Origin: an uncultured Acidimicrobiaceae bacterium
GTDB lineage: Bacteria > Actinomycetota > Acidimicrobiia > Acidimicrobiales > UBA8592
Length of the DNA: 18,134 bases
Reading direction: 5' to 3'
Assembly: GCA_913031515.1 (NCBI GenBank)
Contig: CAJWET010000009.1
Span: forward strand, 1 to 18,134
Within the stretch, counting starts at the first letter, position 1. Each line of letters opens with the position of its first letter. Under the pieces are notes generated by a model. That model was not told where the DNA came from, did not search any database, and saw nothing but the letters and a program-made list of their open reading frames with translations. Shown piece by piece: positions 1 to 8,155 of this stretch. A program made the position numbers and the translations under genes.

Positions 1-121
1 TCATTATTGATCTTTGAATTGGAGCCGCCGATCTCCACCTAGGTAAAAGTGATGCATGAATATTAATAAAACCTTTTTTAGTTAAACTTAATATTTCTTT
101 TGGAATAATTTGGCCGTAATC
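1..121 (-). CDS. fmt: Methionyl-tRNA formyltransferase internal fragment, foreign to the rest of the window
   Basis: Read on the minus strand from 121 down to 2, this stretch is open and gives about 40 residues beginning DYGQIIPKEIL and continuing through INIHASLLPRWRSAAPIQRS. That matches the catalytic core of methionyl-tRNA formyltransferase, including the catalytic Asn (codon 64-62) and His (codon 58-56). The open frame runs off the window at base 1, so the C-terminal part lies outside. The N-terminal part is absent, because the sequence changes to pyrR near 120-137. The usual Gly in the WRGAAP motif is Ser here. Composition is AT-rich (31% G+C). The motif style (HASLLP, APIQRS) differs from the resident fmt at 16181-17068 (HFSLLP, APLERA) and looks more like a proteobacterial-type gene. 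It is probably DNA from another organism joined artificially, although a real rearrangement cannot be excluded from sequence alone. Confidence 0.8.
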
Positions 122-137
122 AACACAGACAGAAATC
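118..137. other. Chimeric junction between the fmt fragment and truncated pyrR
   Basis: The minus-strand fmt reading is convincing up to about base 121. The plus-strand pyrR reading is convincing from about base 132 (EIEGSNVPVG), with an in-frame stop at 117-119 just before it. Two unrelated gene interiors in opposite orientation therefore meet within about 20 bases, and base composition changes sharply there. The exact breakpoint cannot be fixed, because a few codons on each side could belong to either gene. Confidence 0.75.
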
Positions 138-497
138 GAAGGGTCCAATGTCCCTGTTGGCTTTCTTGACGTAGCGTTTTATCGAGATGATATCGGGCTG
201 CGCCCAGTTTCTCCAAGAGAACCGACAGAGATCCCCTTCGACTTAAGCGCAAAGACCGTTGTACTAGTCGATGACGTCCTATTCACTGGAAGGACAATCC
301 GCGCCGCTCTGGATGCAATAACAGATTTTGGCCGACCAGGTTCCGTGCAGCTTGCAGTGATGGTAGATCGGGGGCATCGGGAACTACCTATACGCCCAGA
401 CTTTATAGGTAAGAATATTCCGACCCGTAGAGACGAACTCGTCGATGTACAAGAAAATGGTGTTCGAATAGGGGAATATGAAAGGTCAACAGAATGA
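120..497 (+). CDS. pyrR: PyrR bifunctional pyrimidine regulator / uracil phosphoribosyltransferase, 5'-truncated
   Basis: This is the C-terminal two thirds of PyrR, the UMP/PRPP-sensing RNA-binding attenuator of pyr operons, which also has uracil phosphoribosyltransferase activity. The frame is open from 120 (stop at 117-119) to TGA 495-497. Recognisable blocks are VPVGFLDVAFYRDD, the PRPP-binding loop VLVDDVLFTGRT (261-296), and VDRGHRELPIRPDFIGKNIPT. A full PyrR is about 180 residues and this piece has about 125. The missing part is the N-terminal region with the first substrate-binding loop, replaced by the unrelated fmt fragment. No start codon in a sensible place exists, so the gene is cut by the junction rather than by an internal mutation; the surviving part is intact. 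Its stop overlaps the pyrB start (ATGA, 4 bp), indicating translational coupling. Any PyrR-binding leader or attenuator would lie upstream of the break and cannot be seen. Confidence 0.9.
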   Translation, partial: STQTEIEGSNVPVGFLDVAFYRDDIGLRPVSPREPTEIPFDLSAKTVVLVDDVLFTGRTIRAALDAITDFGRPGSVQLAVMVDRGHRELPIRPDFIGKNIPTRRDELVDVQENGVRIGEYERSTE

Positions 498-1453
498 CTT
501 CCACCCGGCATATCAGAGGTATCGATGACCTAGGCAAAGATGGCATTTTAGAAATTATGGAACTAAGCAATCATTTCCTAGAAGTTAGCAATCGCAGGAT
601 CCCTAAAGTCCCTGCACTCCGGGGGAAAACGGTTGCTTGGCTGTTCTATGAAGACTCGACTCGCACTCGTCTTAGCTTCGAAACTGCTGCTAAACGATTA
701 TCTGCAGACACAATGAACTTCAGCATCTCCTCGTCCTCTGTCAAAAAAGGAGAAAGCCTTCGCGACACTATAGAAACAATCTCAGCTATGGGCGTTGATG
801 CGGTAGTTGTTCGCCATAAATCAGTAGGAGTGCCGTGGTTGTTGCCTAAATGGACTGATGCTTCAATCATCAATGCCGGAGATGGGGCGCATGAACACCC
901 GACACAGTCATTGCTTGATTGTTATACGATTACACAACAACTCGGCAGTGTTGCTGGAAAGCGAATTGTAATAGTTGGAGATATAAAACATTCCCGAGTA
1001 GCTCGATCGAATATCAAGGCATTCACCATGCTCGGTGCAAGTGTTGCCTTAGCTGCTCCACCAACATTATTGCCTCCGTCGATGACAAATTGGCCAGTCG
1101 ACGTCATCATGGATTTAGATGTTGCTCTCAAAGAAGCCGATGTCCTGTATCTTCTCCGCATGCAACTAGAACGCCAAGAAGAATCATTGGTACCGTCACT
1201 GCGGGAGTACACAAATTTCTATGGTCTCACCACAGAACGTTCTCGAAAACTTCAGAAATCTTCAATAATTATGCACCCAGGTCCAATGAATCGAGGCGTT
1301 GAAATCTCTGGAGATGTACCAGAGCTCCCAAATACTGTAATAACTAACCAAGTAGAGAACGGGGTCGTAGTACGAATGGCCGTCCTTTATCATCTACTCG
1401 GTTCTGGGCTGGCACCGATTGGTTTGACACATGAGGACGGAACAGATGATTGA
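494..1453 (+). CDS. pyrB: Aspartate carbamoyltransferase catalytic subunit
   Basis: This enzyme catalyses the committed step of pyrimidine synthesis, carbamoyl phosphate plus aspartate to N-carbamoylaspartate, in the cytoplasm. The 319 residues match the usual length of the catalytic chain. The carbamoyl-phosphate loop is FYEDSTRTRLSFE (STRTR at 55-59), followed by SVKKGESLRDT (lysines 84-85 on the mobile loop), HEHPTQSLLD (HPTQ 135-138) and MHPGPMNRG near the C-terminus, which contributes to the aspartate site. The ATG overlaps the truncated pyrR stop by 4 bp. The 3' end overlaps pyrC by 8 bp. No regulatory chain gene (pyrI) is present. The next gene encodes a catalytically degraded dihydroorotase-like protein, an arrangement known from Pseudomonas-type ATCase/PyrC' complexes. 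A similar assembly here is inference. Confidence 0.97.
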   Translation: MTSTRHIRGIDDLGKDGILEIMELSNHFLEVSNRRIPKVPALRGKTVAWLFYEDSTRTRLSFETAAKRLSADTMNFSISSSSVKKGESLRDTIETISAMGVDAVVVRHKSVGVPWLLPKWTDASIINAGDGAHEHPTQSLLDCYTITQQLGSVAGKRIVIVGDIKHSRVARSNIKAFTMLGASVALAAPPTLLPPSMTNWPVDVIMDLDVALKEADVLYLLRMQLERQEESLVPSLREYTNFYGLTTERSRKLQKSSIIMHPGPMNRGVEISGDVPELPNTVITNQVENGVVVRMAVLYHLLGSGLAPIGLTHEDGTDD

Positions 1454-2714
1454 AACCGTGATTAAAGGTGGAAATGTCCTCGATAAAACAGGAACAAAGA
1501 AAGCCGATATTGGTATAGGGGACGATGGAAATATCATTGCAATTGAATCTGACCTTTTAGGAGAGAATGTAATTGATGCCTCTGGGTGTACTGTTACCTC
1601 TGGACTGGTAGATCTCAATTCTCACTTTTGCCAGCCAGGTGATGAAGAGACTGAAACGCTAGAATCGGGGACTCGAAGCGCCGTTCTGGGAGGCTATACG
1701 GCGGTGATGGTCATGCCAGACACAACACCAGCCATCGATTGCGCCGCAACTGTGCGAGAGATTCAAAGTTTACGTAACGAAGCTCTCTGCCACGTAGAAA
1801 TCGCAGGATCACTTACCATGGATTGTCTAGGGGAAGAACTAGCTCCGATTGGTGAGATGGCTAATTTAGGTGTGACTTTTTTCACGGACGCAATACCTGA
1901 AACCCTCAATCCGCTCCTTGTCCGGCGAGCAATGGAATATGGGTCAAGATTTGATGTCACTATTGGAATAACTCCATTTGTTCAGGGAAATGGCCATATG
2001 CATGAGGGAGATGTTTCTTCAGACCTTGGGATTCAAGGCGTTGCGATAGAAGAAGAAGAGCTCCTAACGTATCAATTAGTGAAGCTGGCTCAACTCACCG
2101 GAGCTAAGCTGCACCTCCAACAGATCTCTTCTCCCAAAGCGATTGAAATCGCTACCGCCGCGAAAGCCACAGGCGTTCCAATAACGTGCGAAGTATCGCC
2201 ACACCACTTTGTGTTTACTGATGAAGCGCTGAGAAGTTACGAATCAATTTACAAATTAGCTCCACCATTAAGGCCTAAAGGAGAAGTCGAAACACTCAAA
2301 AAGTTGATCACCAGCGGGAAAGTTGATGCAATAGCAACTTGCCACACGCCCAATCCTCAGCACCTAGTGGATCTTCCTTTCGAAGAAGCCCCCTTCGGAG
2401 GGATCGGATTGGAGACAGCCCTCGCTGTAGCTCTTACCGAATTAGGTGCACCTCTCACTCAAATCCTCTCAGTTATGTCATGGATCCCCGCAGAAATAGC
2501 TGGTATCGCAACATCACATGGAGGAGAACTGTCAGCAGGGAGACCAGGAAATCTCATTGTGATTGATGAGACTGTCCAATGGGATCCAATTGGCAAAGAA
2601 ATGGCTAGCAAAAGCGCAAATAGCCCATTTGAGGGGCATCCACTCCAGGGGAAAGTAAGACATACCGTCGTGAACGGAGAAGTAGTAGTCCTCAACGGAG
2701 AGCTACAAAGATAG
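1446..2714 (+). CDS. pyrC: Dihydroorotase-family protein with degenerate active site (probable pseudo-dihydroorotase)
   Basis: This 422-residue protein has the class I dihydroorotase fold signature, starting MIETVIKGGNVLD and including MPDTTPAID, MHEGDVS, SPHH and GGIGLETAL. Active dihydroorotases bind two zinc ions and cyclise carbamoylaspartate. Here the key residues are changed. The HxH metal motif (usual DLHVHLREPG) is DLNSHFCQPG, so the first His is N58 and the substrate-binding Arg is C62. The HCED block is ITPF. The CHVST His is Q226. The catalytic Asp of TDHAPH is C299 with N303. Only H60 and H253/H254 remain. The frame is intact and the rest is conserved, so this looks like a maintained non-catalytic protein, perhaps scaffolding ATCase as PyrC' does in Pseudomonas (inference). 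Start: ATG 1446 has GAGG 9 bases upstream and fits the family N-terminus; ATG 1431 is in frame and would add five residues. It overlaps pyrB by 8 bp. Confidence 0.88.
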   Translation: MIETVIKGGNVLDKTGTKKADIGIGDDGNIIAIESDLLGENVIDASGCTVTSGLVDLNSHFCQPGDEETETLESGTRSAVLGGYTAVMVMPDTTPAIDCAATVREIQSLRNEALCHVEIAGSLTMDCLGEELAPIGEMANLGVTFFTDAIPETLNPLLVRRAMEYGSRFDVTIGITPFVQGNGHMHEGDVSSDLGIQGVAIEEEELLTYQLVKLAQLTGAKLHLQQISSPKAIEIATAAKATGVPITCEVSPHHFVFTDEALRSYESIYKLAPPLRPKGEVETLKKLITSGKVDAIATCHTPNPQHLVDLPFEEAPFGGIGLETALAVALTELGAPLTQILSVMSWIPAEIAGIATSHGGELSAGRPGNLIVIDETVQWDPIGKEMASKSANSPFEGHPLQGKVRHTVVNGEVVVLNGELQR

Positions 2715-2725
2715 CAAGGGGAAAG

Positions 2726-3844
2726 ATGGTTGAAATAAAGCAGGCCGCACTTGTTCTACAAGATGGAACGCTCTTTGAAGGTCAACTGGTGGGGTATGAA
2801 CCTGATGAGAAATATACAAGCGGTGAAGTTGTATTCAACACTGCCTTAACCGGCTACCAAGAAGTCATCACTGATCCATCCTATGCAGGCCAAATCATCA
2901 CATTTACGTATCCGCACATAGGAAATTATGGGATAAGTGACGAAGACTTCGAGAGCAGTCGACCTTTTTGTAGGGGGATCATAATTAAGGATCTAGCAAG
3001 GAGACACAGCAACTGGCGATCTGATACAGACATCCACACTTTCCTAGTTCAATCGAAAGTCTCGGGAATTTGTGGCATAGACACAAGGAGGCTTACACGT
3101 CATATACGTGAGGTCGGAGCAATGCCTGGAGCATTCGGAACTGCCGATGAGGGTACACTGCTTGCCGCTGCTAAGAAGGAACCAGGAACTAGCAACACTG
3201 ATCTTGTCGCTGAAGTTACGTGCAACGAACCATACTTTGTTCCCGCAACAAAAGGCAGTGAATCGAATAGTAAAAAAATAGTGGCATTGGACTTTGGAAT
3301 AAAGAGAACGATTCTTAAACATCTTTCTATGATCGGGGGAGTGCATGTAGTCCCTGCATGGACCTCAGTTGAAGAAGTTCTTTCCTATGAACCTAACGGG
3401 GTATTTCTATCGAATGGACCGGGGGATCCCGCTTCTATCCGATACGCACCAGAAACAATTTCCAGTTTGATAGGTGAAGTACCCATATTTGGGATTTGTC
3501 TTGGACACCAACTTTTAGGTAGAGCGATTGGTGCTGCCACTGTGAAGATGCCCTTTGGTCATCATGGCGCAAATCACCCAGTCAAAAATATGATTTCGGG
3601 TGAAATAGAGATAACCAGCCAGAATCATAATTTCGCTGTTGACGCGGATTCGCTTAATGGGAAAGCATCTATAACGCACGTGAATCTCAACGATGGAGTT
3701 TGTGAGGGAATGTCCCTTATCGATGCACATGCGTTCAGTGTTCAACACCATCCGGAAGCTGGACCAGGCCCACATGATAGCTCCTATTTATTTTCAGAAT
3801 TTGACCAATTGATGGATAGGGTGAATGGCGGCCGGAATGCCTAA
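2726..3844 (+). CDS. carA: Carbamoyl phosphate synthase small (glutaminase) subunit
   Basis: CarA hydrolyses glutamine and delivers ammonia to CarB for carbamoyl phosphate synthesis, serving both pyrimidine and arginine pathways. The 372-residue protein has the N-terminal CPSase small-chain domain (FNTALTGYQEVITDPSYAGQ) and a C-terminal class I glutamine amidotransferase domain. Visible motifs are LSNGPGDP, GICLGHQLLG with nucleophile C258, and VQHHPEAGPGPHD, giving H342 and E344 of the triad. The catalytic residues are all present. A GGGGA sequence lies 5-10 bases before ATG 2726, 11 bp after pyrC. The stop overlaps the start of carB, so the two subunits are probably translated in a coupled fashion and in matched amounts. 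Confidence 0.98.
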   Translation: MVEIKQAALVLQDGTLFEGQLVGYEPDEKYTSGEVVFNTALTGYQEVITDPSYAGQIITFTYPHIGNYGISDEDFESSRPFCRGIIIKDLARRHSNWRSDTDIHTFLVQSKVSGICGIDTRRLTRHIREVGAMPGAFGTADEGTLLAAAKKEPGTSNTDLVAEVTCNEPYFVPATKGSESNSKKIVALDFGIKRTILKHLSMIGGVHVVPAWTSVEEVLSYEPNGVFLSNGPGDPASIRYAPETISSLIGEVPIFGICLGHQLLGRAIGAATVKMPFGHHGANHPVKNMISGEIEITSQNHNFAVDADSLNGKASITHVNLNDGVCEGMSLIDAHAFSVQHHPEAGPGPHDSSYLFSEFDQLMDRVNGGRNA

Positions 3845-6800
3845 AAGGACCGACATAGAAAAAATACTCCTCATAGGTTCAGGACCGATTGTCATCGGCC
3901 AAGCATGTGAGTTTGATTACTCGGGAACTCAAGCTTGCCGAGTTCTCCGCGAAGAAGGATATGCCGTCGTTTTGGCTAACTCGAATCCTGCAACCATCAT
4001 GACCGATCCGGACTTTGCAGACGCGACATATATTGAACCATTAACGGCAGAAGTTCTAACAAAGATCATTGAAGAAGAGCAGCCCGATGCTCTCCTTCCA
4101 ACACTTGGTGGACAGACAGCTCTTAATTTAGCTATGGAATTAGTGGAAATAGGTGCACTTGAAAAATATGGGGTTGAACTTATCGGCGCTGATGCTGAAG
4201 CCATCGCAACTGCGGAAGATAGGGCACGATTTAAAGATGCCATGATAGAAATAGGATTACCAGTACCACGGAGTGGCGTCGCCCATTCAATTGACGACGC
4301 TGAAGAAATCATAAATGAACTTGGGCTTCCAGTTATTGTACGTCCGGCATACATCCTTGGCGGAAAAGGAACCGGGATAGCTGAAACTTCCGAAGAATTT
4401 AATAAATTGGCCTCCAATGGGCTAGCAGTAAGTCCCATAAACGAAATTCTGGTCGAACAGTCAATTAAAGGTTGGAAAGAATACGAACTTGAAGTTATGC
4501 GAGATAAAGCCGATAACTGTGTCGTCGTCTGCTCCATAGAGAACTTAGACCCAATGGGTGTCCACACCGGCGATTCAATTACTGTCGCCCCCATCCAAAC
4601 TTTGTCCGATGTGGAGTACCAAACCCTCCGAAATGCCGCCTTTGCGTGTATGCGAAGGGTTGGAGTAGAAACCGGTGGTTCGAATGTCCAATTTGCGGTT
4701 GATCCTAGTAATGGCGAATTTGTGATCATCGAAATGAACCCACGTGTGAGCAGGTCTTCGGCGCTTGCATCAAAAGCTACAGGATTTCCCATAGCAAAAA
4801 TCGCAACCAAATTAGCGATTGGTTACACCCTTGATGAAATACCCAACGACATAACAAAAAAAACACCTGCAAGTTTTGAGCCCACAATTGATTACGTTGT
4901 GACGAAGATACCAAGATGGGCTTTTGAAAAATTCCCTGGAACTCCCGCAGTGCTTGGCACGCAAATGCAATCTGTAGGTGAGGTTATGTCTATTGGGAGG
5001 ACTTTTCCCGAATCACTCCAGAAGGCTATACGTTCACTCGAACTTGGCAGATACGGACTTAATTCAGATAATGGAGAAGCTGACTTTGGAGGCCTGACCG
5101 ACGAAGAAATCCTCAGACGAGTAGCTACTGCAACGCCGACACGAATTTTTGAAGTTGGTGAACTTCTATACAGGGGAGTGTCTTTGGAAGACCTCTATCA
5201 TGCGACAGGCATAGATCCCTGGTTCTTGGATCAAATGCTGATCATCGTTGAAGAGCGAACATACTTGGAGAAACAAAGCTTGGAGAAAATAACTGCCCAA
5301 GAACTCCGCCGGGCAAAACGTTTAGGATTTAGCGACCATCAATTGTCCTATCTTTGGAATGAAGAAGAGGAAGCTGTCCGGAAGAAAAGGATTGAACTAG
5401 GTGTTATCCCAGTGTTTAAGACCGTTGATACGTGCAGCGCTGAGTTTGAAGCTGAAACTCCTTACCACTATTCGACGTATGAAGAAGAAAATGAAGTTGC
5501 TGCTTCAGATAAACCAAAGGTAATCATTCTCGGTTCTGGACCTAACCGAATAGGACAGGGAATCGAATTTGACTACTGTTGTGTGCACGCAAGCTTCGCG
5601 TTAAGAGAGATCGGTTATGAAACTGTCATGGTGAACTGTAACCCCGAAACAGTCTCTACCGACTACGACACCAGCGACCGACTATATTTTGAACCTTTAA
5701 CAGAAGAAGACGTCTTGAATATCCTCGCCGTCGAAGAAGAATCAGGAAGAAAAGCTAACGGCCCAGGAATAGCAGGGGTGATCGTTGGCCTTGGTGGTCA
5801 GACTCCACTCAAGCTCGCGAACGTTTTATCTCCGGACATTATTGCCGGAACCCTTCCAGATTCGATTGACCTAGCAGAAGATAGGGAACGATGGAATGCT
5901 GTATGTTCACAACTCGAAATCCCTCAACCCCCTGGGGGAATCGCCGTTACTCTTGAGGAAGCCCTCAGCGTCGTGAATCGAGTTGGATACCCGGTTCTTG
6001 TCCGCCCTTCCTACGTTCTTGGCGGAAGAGCTATGAGTATTGTCTACGACGATGAACAACTTAGCGACTCAATGCAAGAGTTATCACTTCAGGGAAGTTT
6101 GGGCAGAGAAGGTGGCTTATCAGCCGAACGACCTGTATTAGTGGACCGTTTCTTAGAAGATGCCACCGAAGTCGACGTTGATGCGATTCGAGATGAAGAC
6201 GGGGAAGTTTTCATCGGAGGAATAATGGAACATGTTGAAGAAGCTGGCGTTCACTCTGGCGATAGTGCGTGCATGCTCCCTCCGCAGAACCTCAGCGCGA
6301 CAACACTTGCGACTTTGGAAGAATACACTAACAGGATTGCAGAAAGGCTAGAGGTCGTTGGCCTTATCAACATTCAATACGTTGTGAGAAAGGTAGGAGA
6401 TGCTGAAACTGTATTTGTTATAGAAGCTAACCCACGGGCTTCTAGAACTGTCCCGTTTGTTTCAAAGGCTATTGGGATCCCGCTGGTGAAAGTAGCCTCG
6501 AGGGTAATGCTTGGAGAGTCCCTTGCTACCCTCCGTGAAAATGGTGGACTAGGAAATAAGGTCGTTGGTAAACATGTTTCAGTGAAGGAAGCAGTATTGC
6601 CGTTCAATAGATTCCCAGAAACTGATGCAATCCTTGGTCCTGAAATGCGTTCAACCGGAGAAGTGATGGGAATCGACATGACCCCGGGTCTTGCATTCGC
6701 AAAAAGTCAAATTGCTGCGGGGATGGCTCTTCCGGAAAAAGGAGCAGTTTTCCTCTCCCTTGCTGACAGAGATAAGGAGGTGGGTGTCAAAACTGCTTCC

Positions 6801-7169
6801 TTGCTCACCCAACTAGGATTCACTATTGCTGCGACCAGTGGAACAGCATCTGCGCTTAACGCAGCAAACATTGAGGTGATTGACGTTATTGCGAAAATAG
6901 GTGAAAAAGGAGGGACAACTGCTATCGAACTCATTGAATCTGGAAAAATCAGATTAGTAATTAACTCTCCGCGTGGACGAGGTCCCCGAGCCGATGGCGG
7001 CCATATACGAAAAGCTGCTGCCGAACAGGGGATTCCACTATTAACCACTGCTTCGGCCGGACTGGCATTGGCAAAAGGTTTAGTTGATTGGCGCAGCCAT
7101 ACTCTCCGAGTTCGGCCACTTCAAAGTTTCCACTCCAGTGAATCTGCCCAACAACAATTGGAAATATAG
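3837..7169 (+). CDS. carB: Carbamoyl phosphate synthase large subunit
   Basis: CarB is the ATP-dependent synthetase subunit: it makes carboxyphosphate, carbamate and then carbamoyl phosphate using two ATP. The duplicated architecture is clear in 1110 residues. The first half begins KILLIGSGPIVIGQACEFDYSG, with GGQTALNLA and RPAYILGGKGTGI (ATP-grasp 1). The second half begins VIILGSGPNRIGQGIEFDY, with GGQTPLKLA and RPSYVLGGRAMSIVYD (ATP-grasp 2). It ends with an MGS-like allosteric domain from about VFLSLADRDKEVG. Both halves keep the ENPR/ANPR-type metal-binding blocks (EMNPRVSRSSALASKATG and EANPRASRTVPFVSKA). Start: MPKRTDI is the conserved family N-terminus, giving ATG 3837 and an 8-bp overlap with carA; ATG 3825 is in frame and would add MAAG. 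It is followed after only 2 bp by pyrD. Confidence 0.98.
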   Translation: MPKRTDIEKILLIGSGPIVIGQACEFDYSGTQACRVLREEGYAVVLANSNPATIMTDPDFADATYIEPLTAEVLTKIIEEEQPDALLPTLGGQTALNLAMELVEIGALEKYGVELIGADAEAIATAEDRARFKDAMIEIGLPVPRSGVAHSIDDAEEIINELGLPVIVRPAYILGGKGTGIAETSEEFNKLASNGLAVSPINEILVEQSIKGWKEYELEVMRDKADNCVVVCSIENLDPMGVHTGDSITVAPIQTLSDVEYQTLRNAAFACMRRVGVETGGSNVQFAVDPSNGEFVIIEMNPRVSRSSALASKATGFPIAKIATKLAIGYTLDEIPNDITKKTPASFEPTIDYVVTKIPRWAFEKFPGTPAVLGTQMQSVGEVMSIGRTFPESLQKAIRSLELGRYGLNSDNGEADFGGLTDEEILRRVATATPTRIFEVGELLYRGVSLEDLYHATGIDPWFLDQMLIIVEERTYLEKQSLEKITAQELRRAKRLGFSDHQLSYLWNEEEEAVRKKRIELGVIPVFKTVDTCSAEFEAETPYHYSTYEEENEVAASDKPKVIILGSGPNRIGQGIEFDYCCVHASFALREIGYETVMVNCNPETVSTDYDTSDRLYFEPLTEEDVLNILAVEEESGRKANGPGIAGVIVGLGGQTPLKLANVLSPDIIAGTLPDSIDLAEDRERWNAVCSQLEIPQPPGGIAVTLEEALSVVNRVGYPVLVRPSYVLGGRAMSIVYDDEQLSDSMQELSLQGSLGREGGLSAERPVLVDRFLEDATEVDVDAIRDEDGEVFIGGIMEHVEEAGVHSGDSACMLPPQNLSATTLATLEEYTNRIAERLEVVGLINIQYVVRKVGDAETVFVIEANPRASRTVPFVSKAIGIPLVKVASRVMLGESLATLRENGGLGNKVVGKHVSVKEAVLPFNRFPETDAILGPEMRSTGEVMGIDMTPGLAFAKSQIAAGMALPEKGAVFLSLADRDKEVGVKTASLLTQLGFTIAATSGTASALNAANIEVIDVIAKIGEKGGTTAIELIESGKIRLVINSPRGRGPRADGGHIRKAAAEQGIPLLTTASAGLALAKGLVDWRSHTLRVRPLQSFHSSESAQQQLEI

Positions 7170-7171
7170 AA

Positions 7172-8146
7172 ATGATCTTTACTTCCAAAGCCGCAGAGTC
7201 AAGAGATTCAATACTTACGACGCGGGTCGGTACGGTGCTTTTAAAAAACCCCGTCATGCTAGCATCAGGGACCGCTGGTCACAGCACGGAGATGTCATCG
7301 TTTATTGACTTGAGCGCGGTGGGTGCTGTCGTTGTTAAAAGCCTTTCAATCTTTCCATGGAAAGGAAATTCTGCGCCTAGGGTTCATGAGACTCCAGCGG
7401 GAATGATAAATAGTGTTGGCTTGCAAGGTCCTGGATTAGGAAAATGGGTTGAAAAAGAAATGCCAGCTTTAATTGAATCAGGGGCTGATATTGTCGTAAG
7501 TATTTGGGGTCGCTCGATCGAAGATTATGAAGCAGCAGCGGAATTTTGTCGAGATCTTCCAAGTCAAATAGTAGCGATCGAGGTAAATGTTTCTTGCCCA
7601 AACGTTGAAGACCGTGGAAGGATCTTCGCCCATTCATCGTCGATGACACGATCAGTGTTAGCTGCAACTGAAAGTGTTAATCGTCCCCGTTGGGCAAAAT
7701 TAAGTCCAAATACAACAGATCTAGTTGAAATTGCCATAGCCGCAGTTGATGGGGGAGCGGATGCCCTTACCCTCGTAAACACACTTTTAGGGATGGTCAT
7801 TGATATAGAAACAGGGTCACCTCTGTTAGGAGCTGGTGGCGGAGGACTTAGCGGTCCTGCTATTCGACCAGTGGCGGTTCGATCAGTGTTTGATGTCCGT
7901 AGAGCACTTCCAGACATTCCAATTATTGGTGTCGGCGGAATAGCGTCTTCAGCTCATGCGCTTGAATTCATGATGGCTGGAGCTAATGCGATTCAAATTG
8001 GAACGGCAAACTTTGCAAATCCCCGAATTTCGAGAAAGGTCATCAAAGGTCTTCACCGGTGGTGCCAAAAAAACTCTATAGAAGAAATCGCTGCGATAGT
8101 AGGAAAGAGCCAAGCAGGGGATGATACAAAAATATGGGATACTTAA
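7172..8146 (+). CDS. pyrD: Dihydroorotate dehydrogenase, class 1B type catalytic subunit
   Basis: PyrD oxidises dihydroorotate to orotate with FMN. The 324-residue protein has class 1 rather than membrane-linked class 2 features. There is no N-terminal membrane helix, and the active-site base is Cys (C142 in EVNVSCPNVEDRG) where class 2 has Ser. The blocks KLSPNTTDL, LVNTLLGMVIDIETG, GGGGLSGPAIRPVAVR and GVGGIASSAHALEFMMAGA follow the class 1B (PyrDB) pattern. Class 1B enzymes normally need PyrK, an FAD and 2Fe-2S subunit that passes electrons to NAD and is usually encoded next to pyrD. No pyrK lies between carB (2-bp gap) and pyrF (9-bp gap) or elsewhere in this window. The electron acceptor is therefore unresolved from this sequence. 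The ribosome-binding site is weak, suggesting coupling to carB. Confidence 0.94.
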   Translation: MIFTSKAAESRDSILTTRVGTVLLKNPVMLASGTAGHSTEMSSFIDLSAVGAVVVKSLSIFPWKGNSAPRVHETPAGMINSVGLQGPGLGKWVEKEMPALIESGADIVVSIWGRSIEDYEAAAEFCRDLPSQIVAIEVNVSCPNVEDRGRIFAHSSSMTRSVLAATESVNRPRWAKLSPNTTDLVEIAIAAVDGGADALTLVNTLLGMVIDIETGSPLLGAGGGGLSGPAIRPVAVRSVFDVRRALPDIPIIGVGGIASSAHALEFMMAGANAIQIGTANFANPRISRKVIKGLHRWCQKNSIEEIAAIVGKSQAGDDTKIWDT

Positions 8147-8155
8147 AAGAGGATT

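Noticed and set aside
3929..4810. A 293-codon open frame on the minus strand inside carB
   Set aside because: It lies wholly antisense to the strongly conserved first ATP-grasp half of CarB. Its translation shows no recognisable motif and is rich in Ser, Thr and Pro, as expected from an antisense shadow of codon bias.
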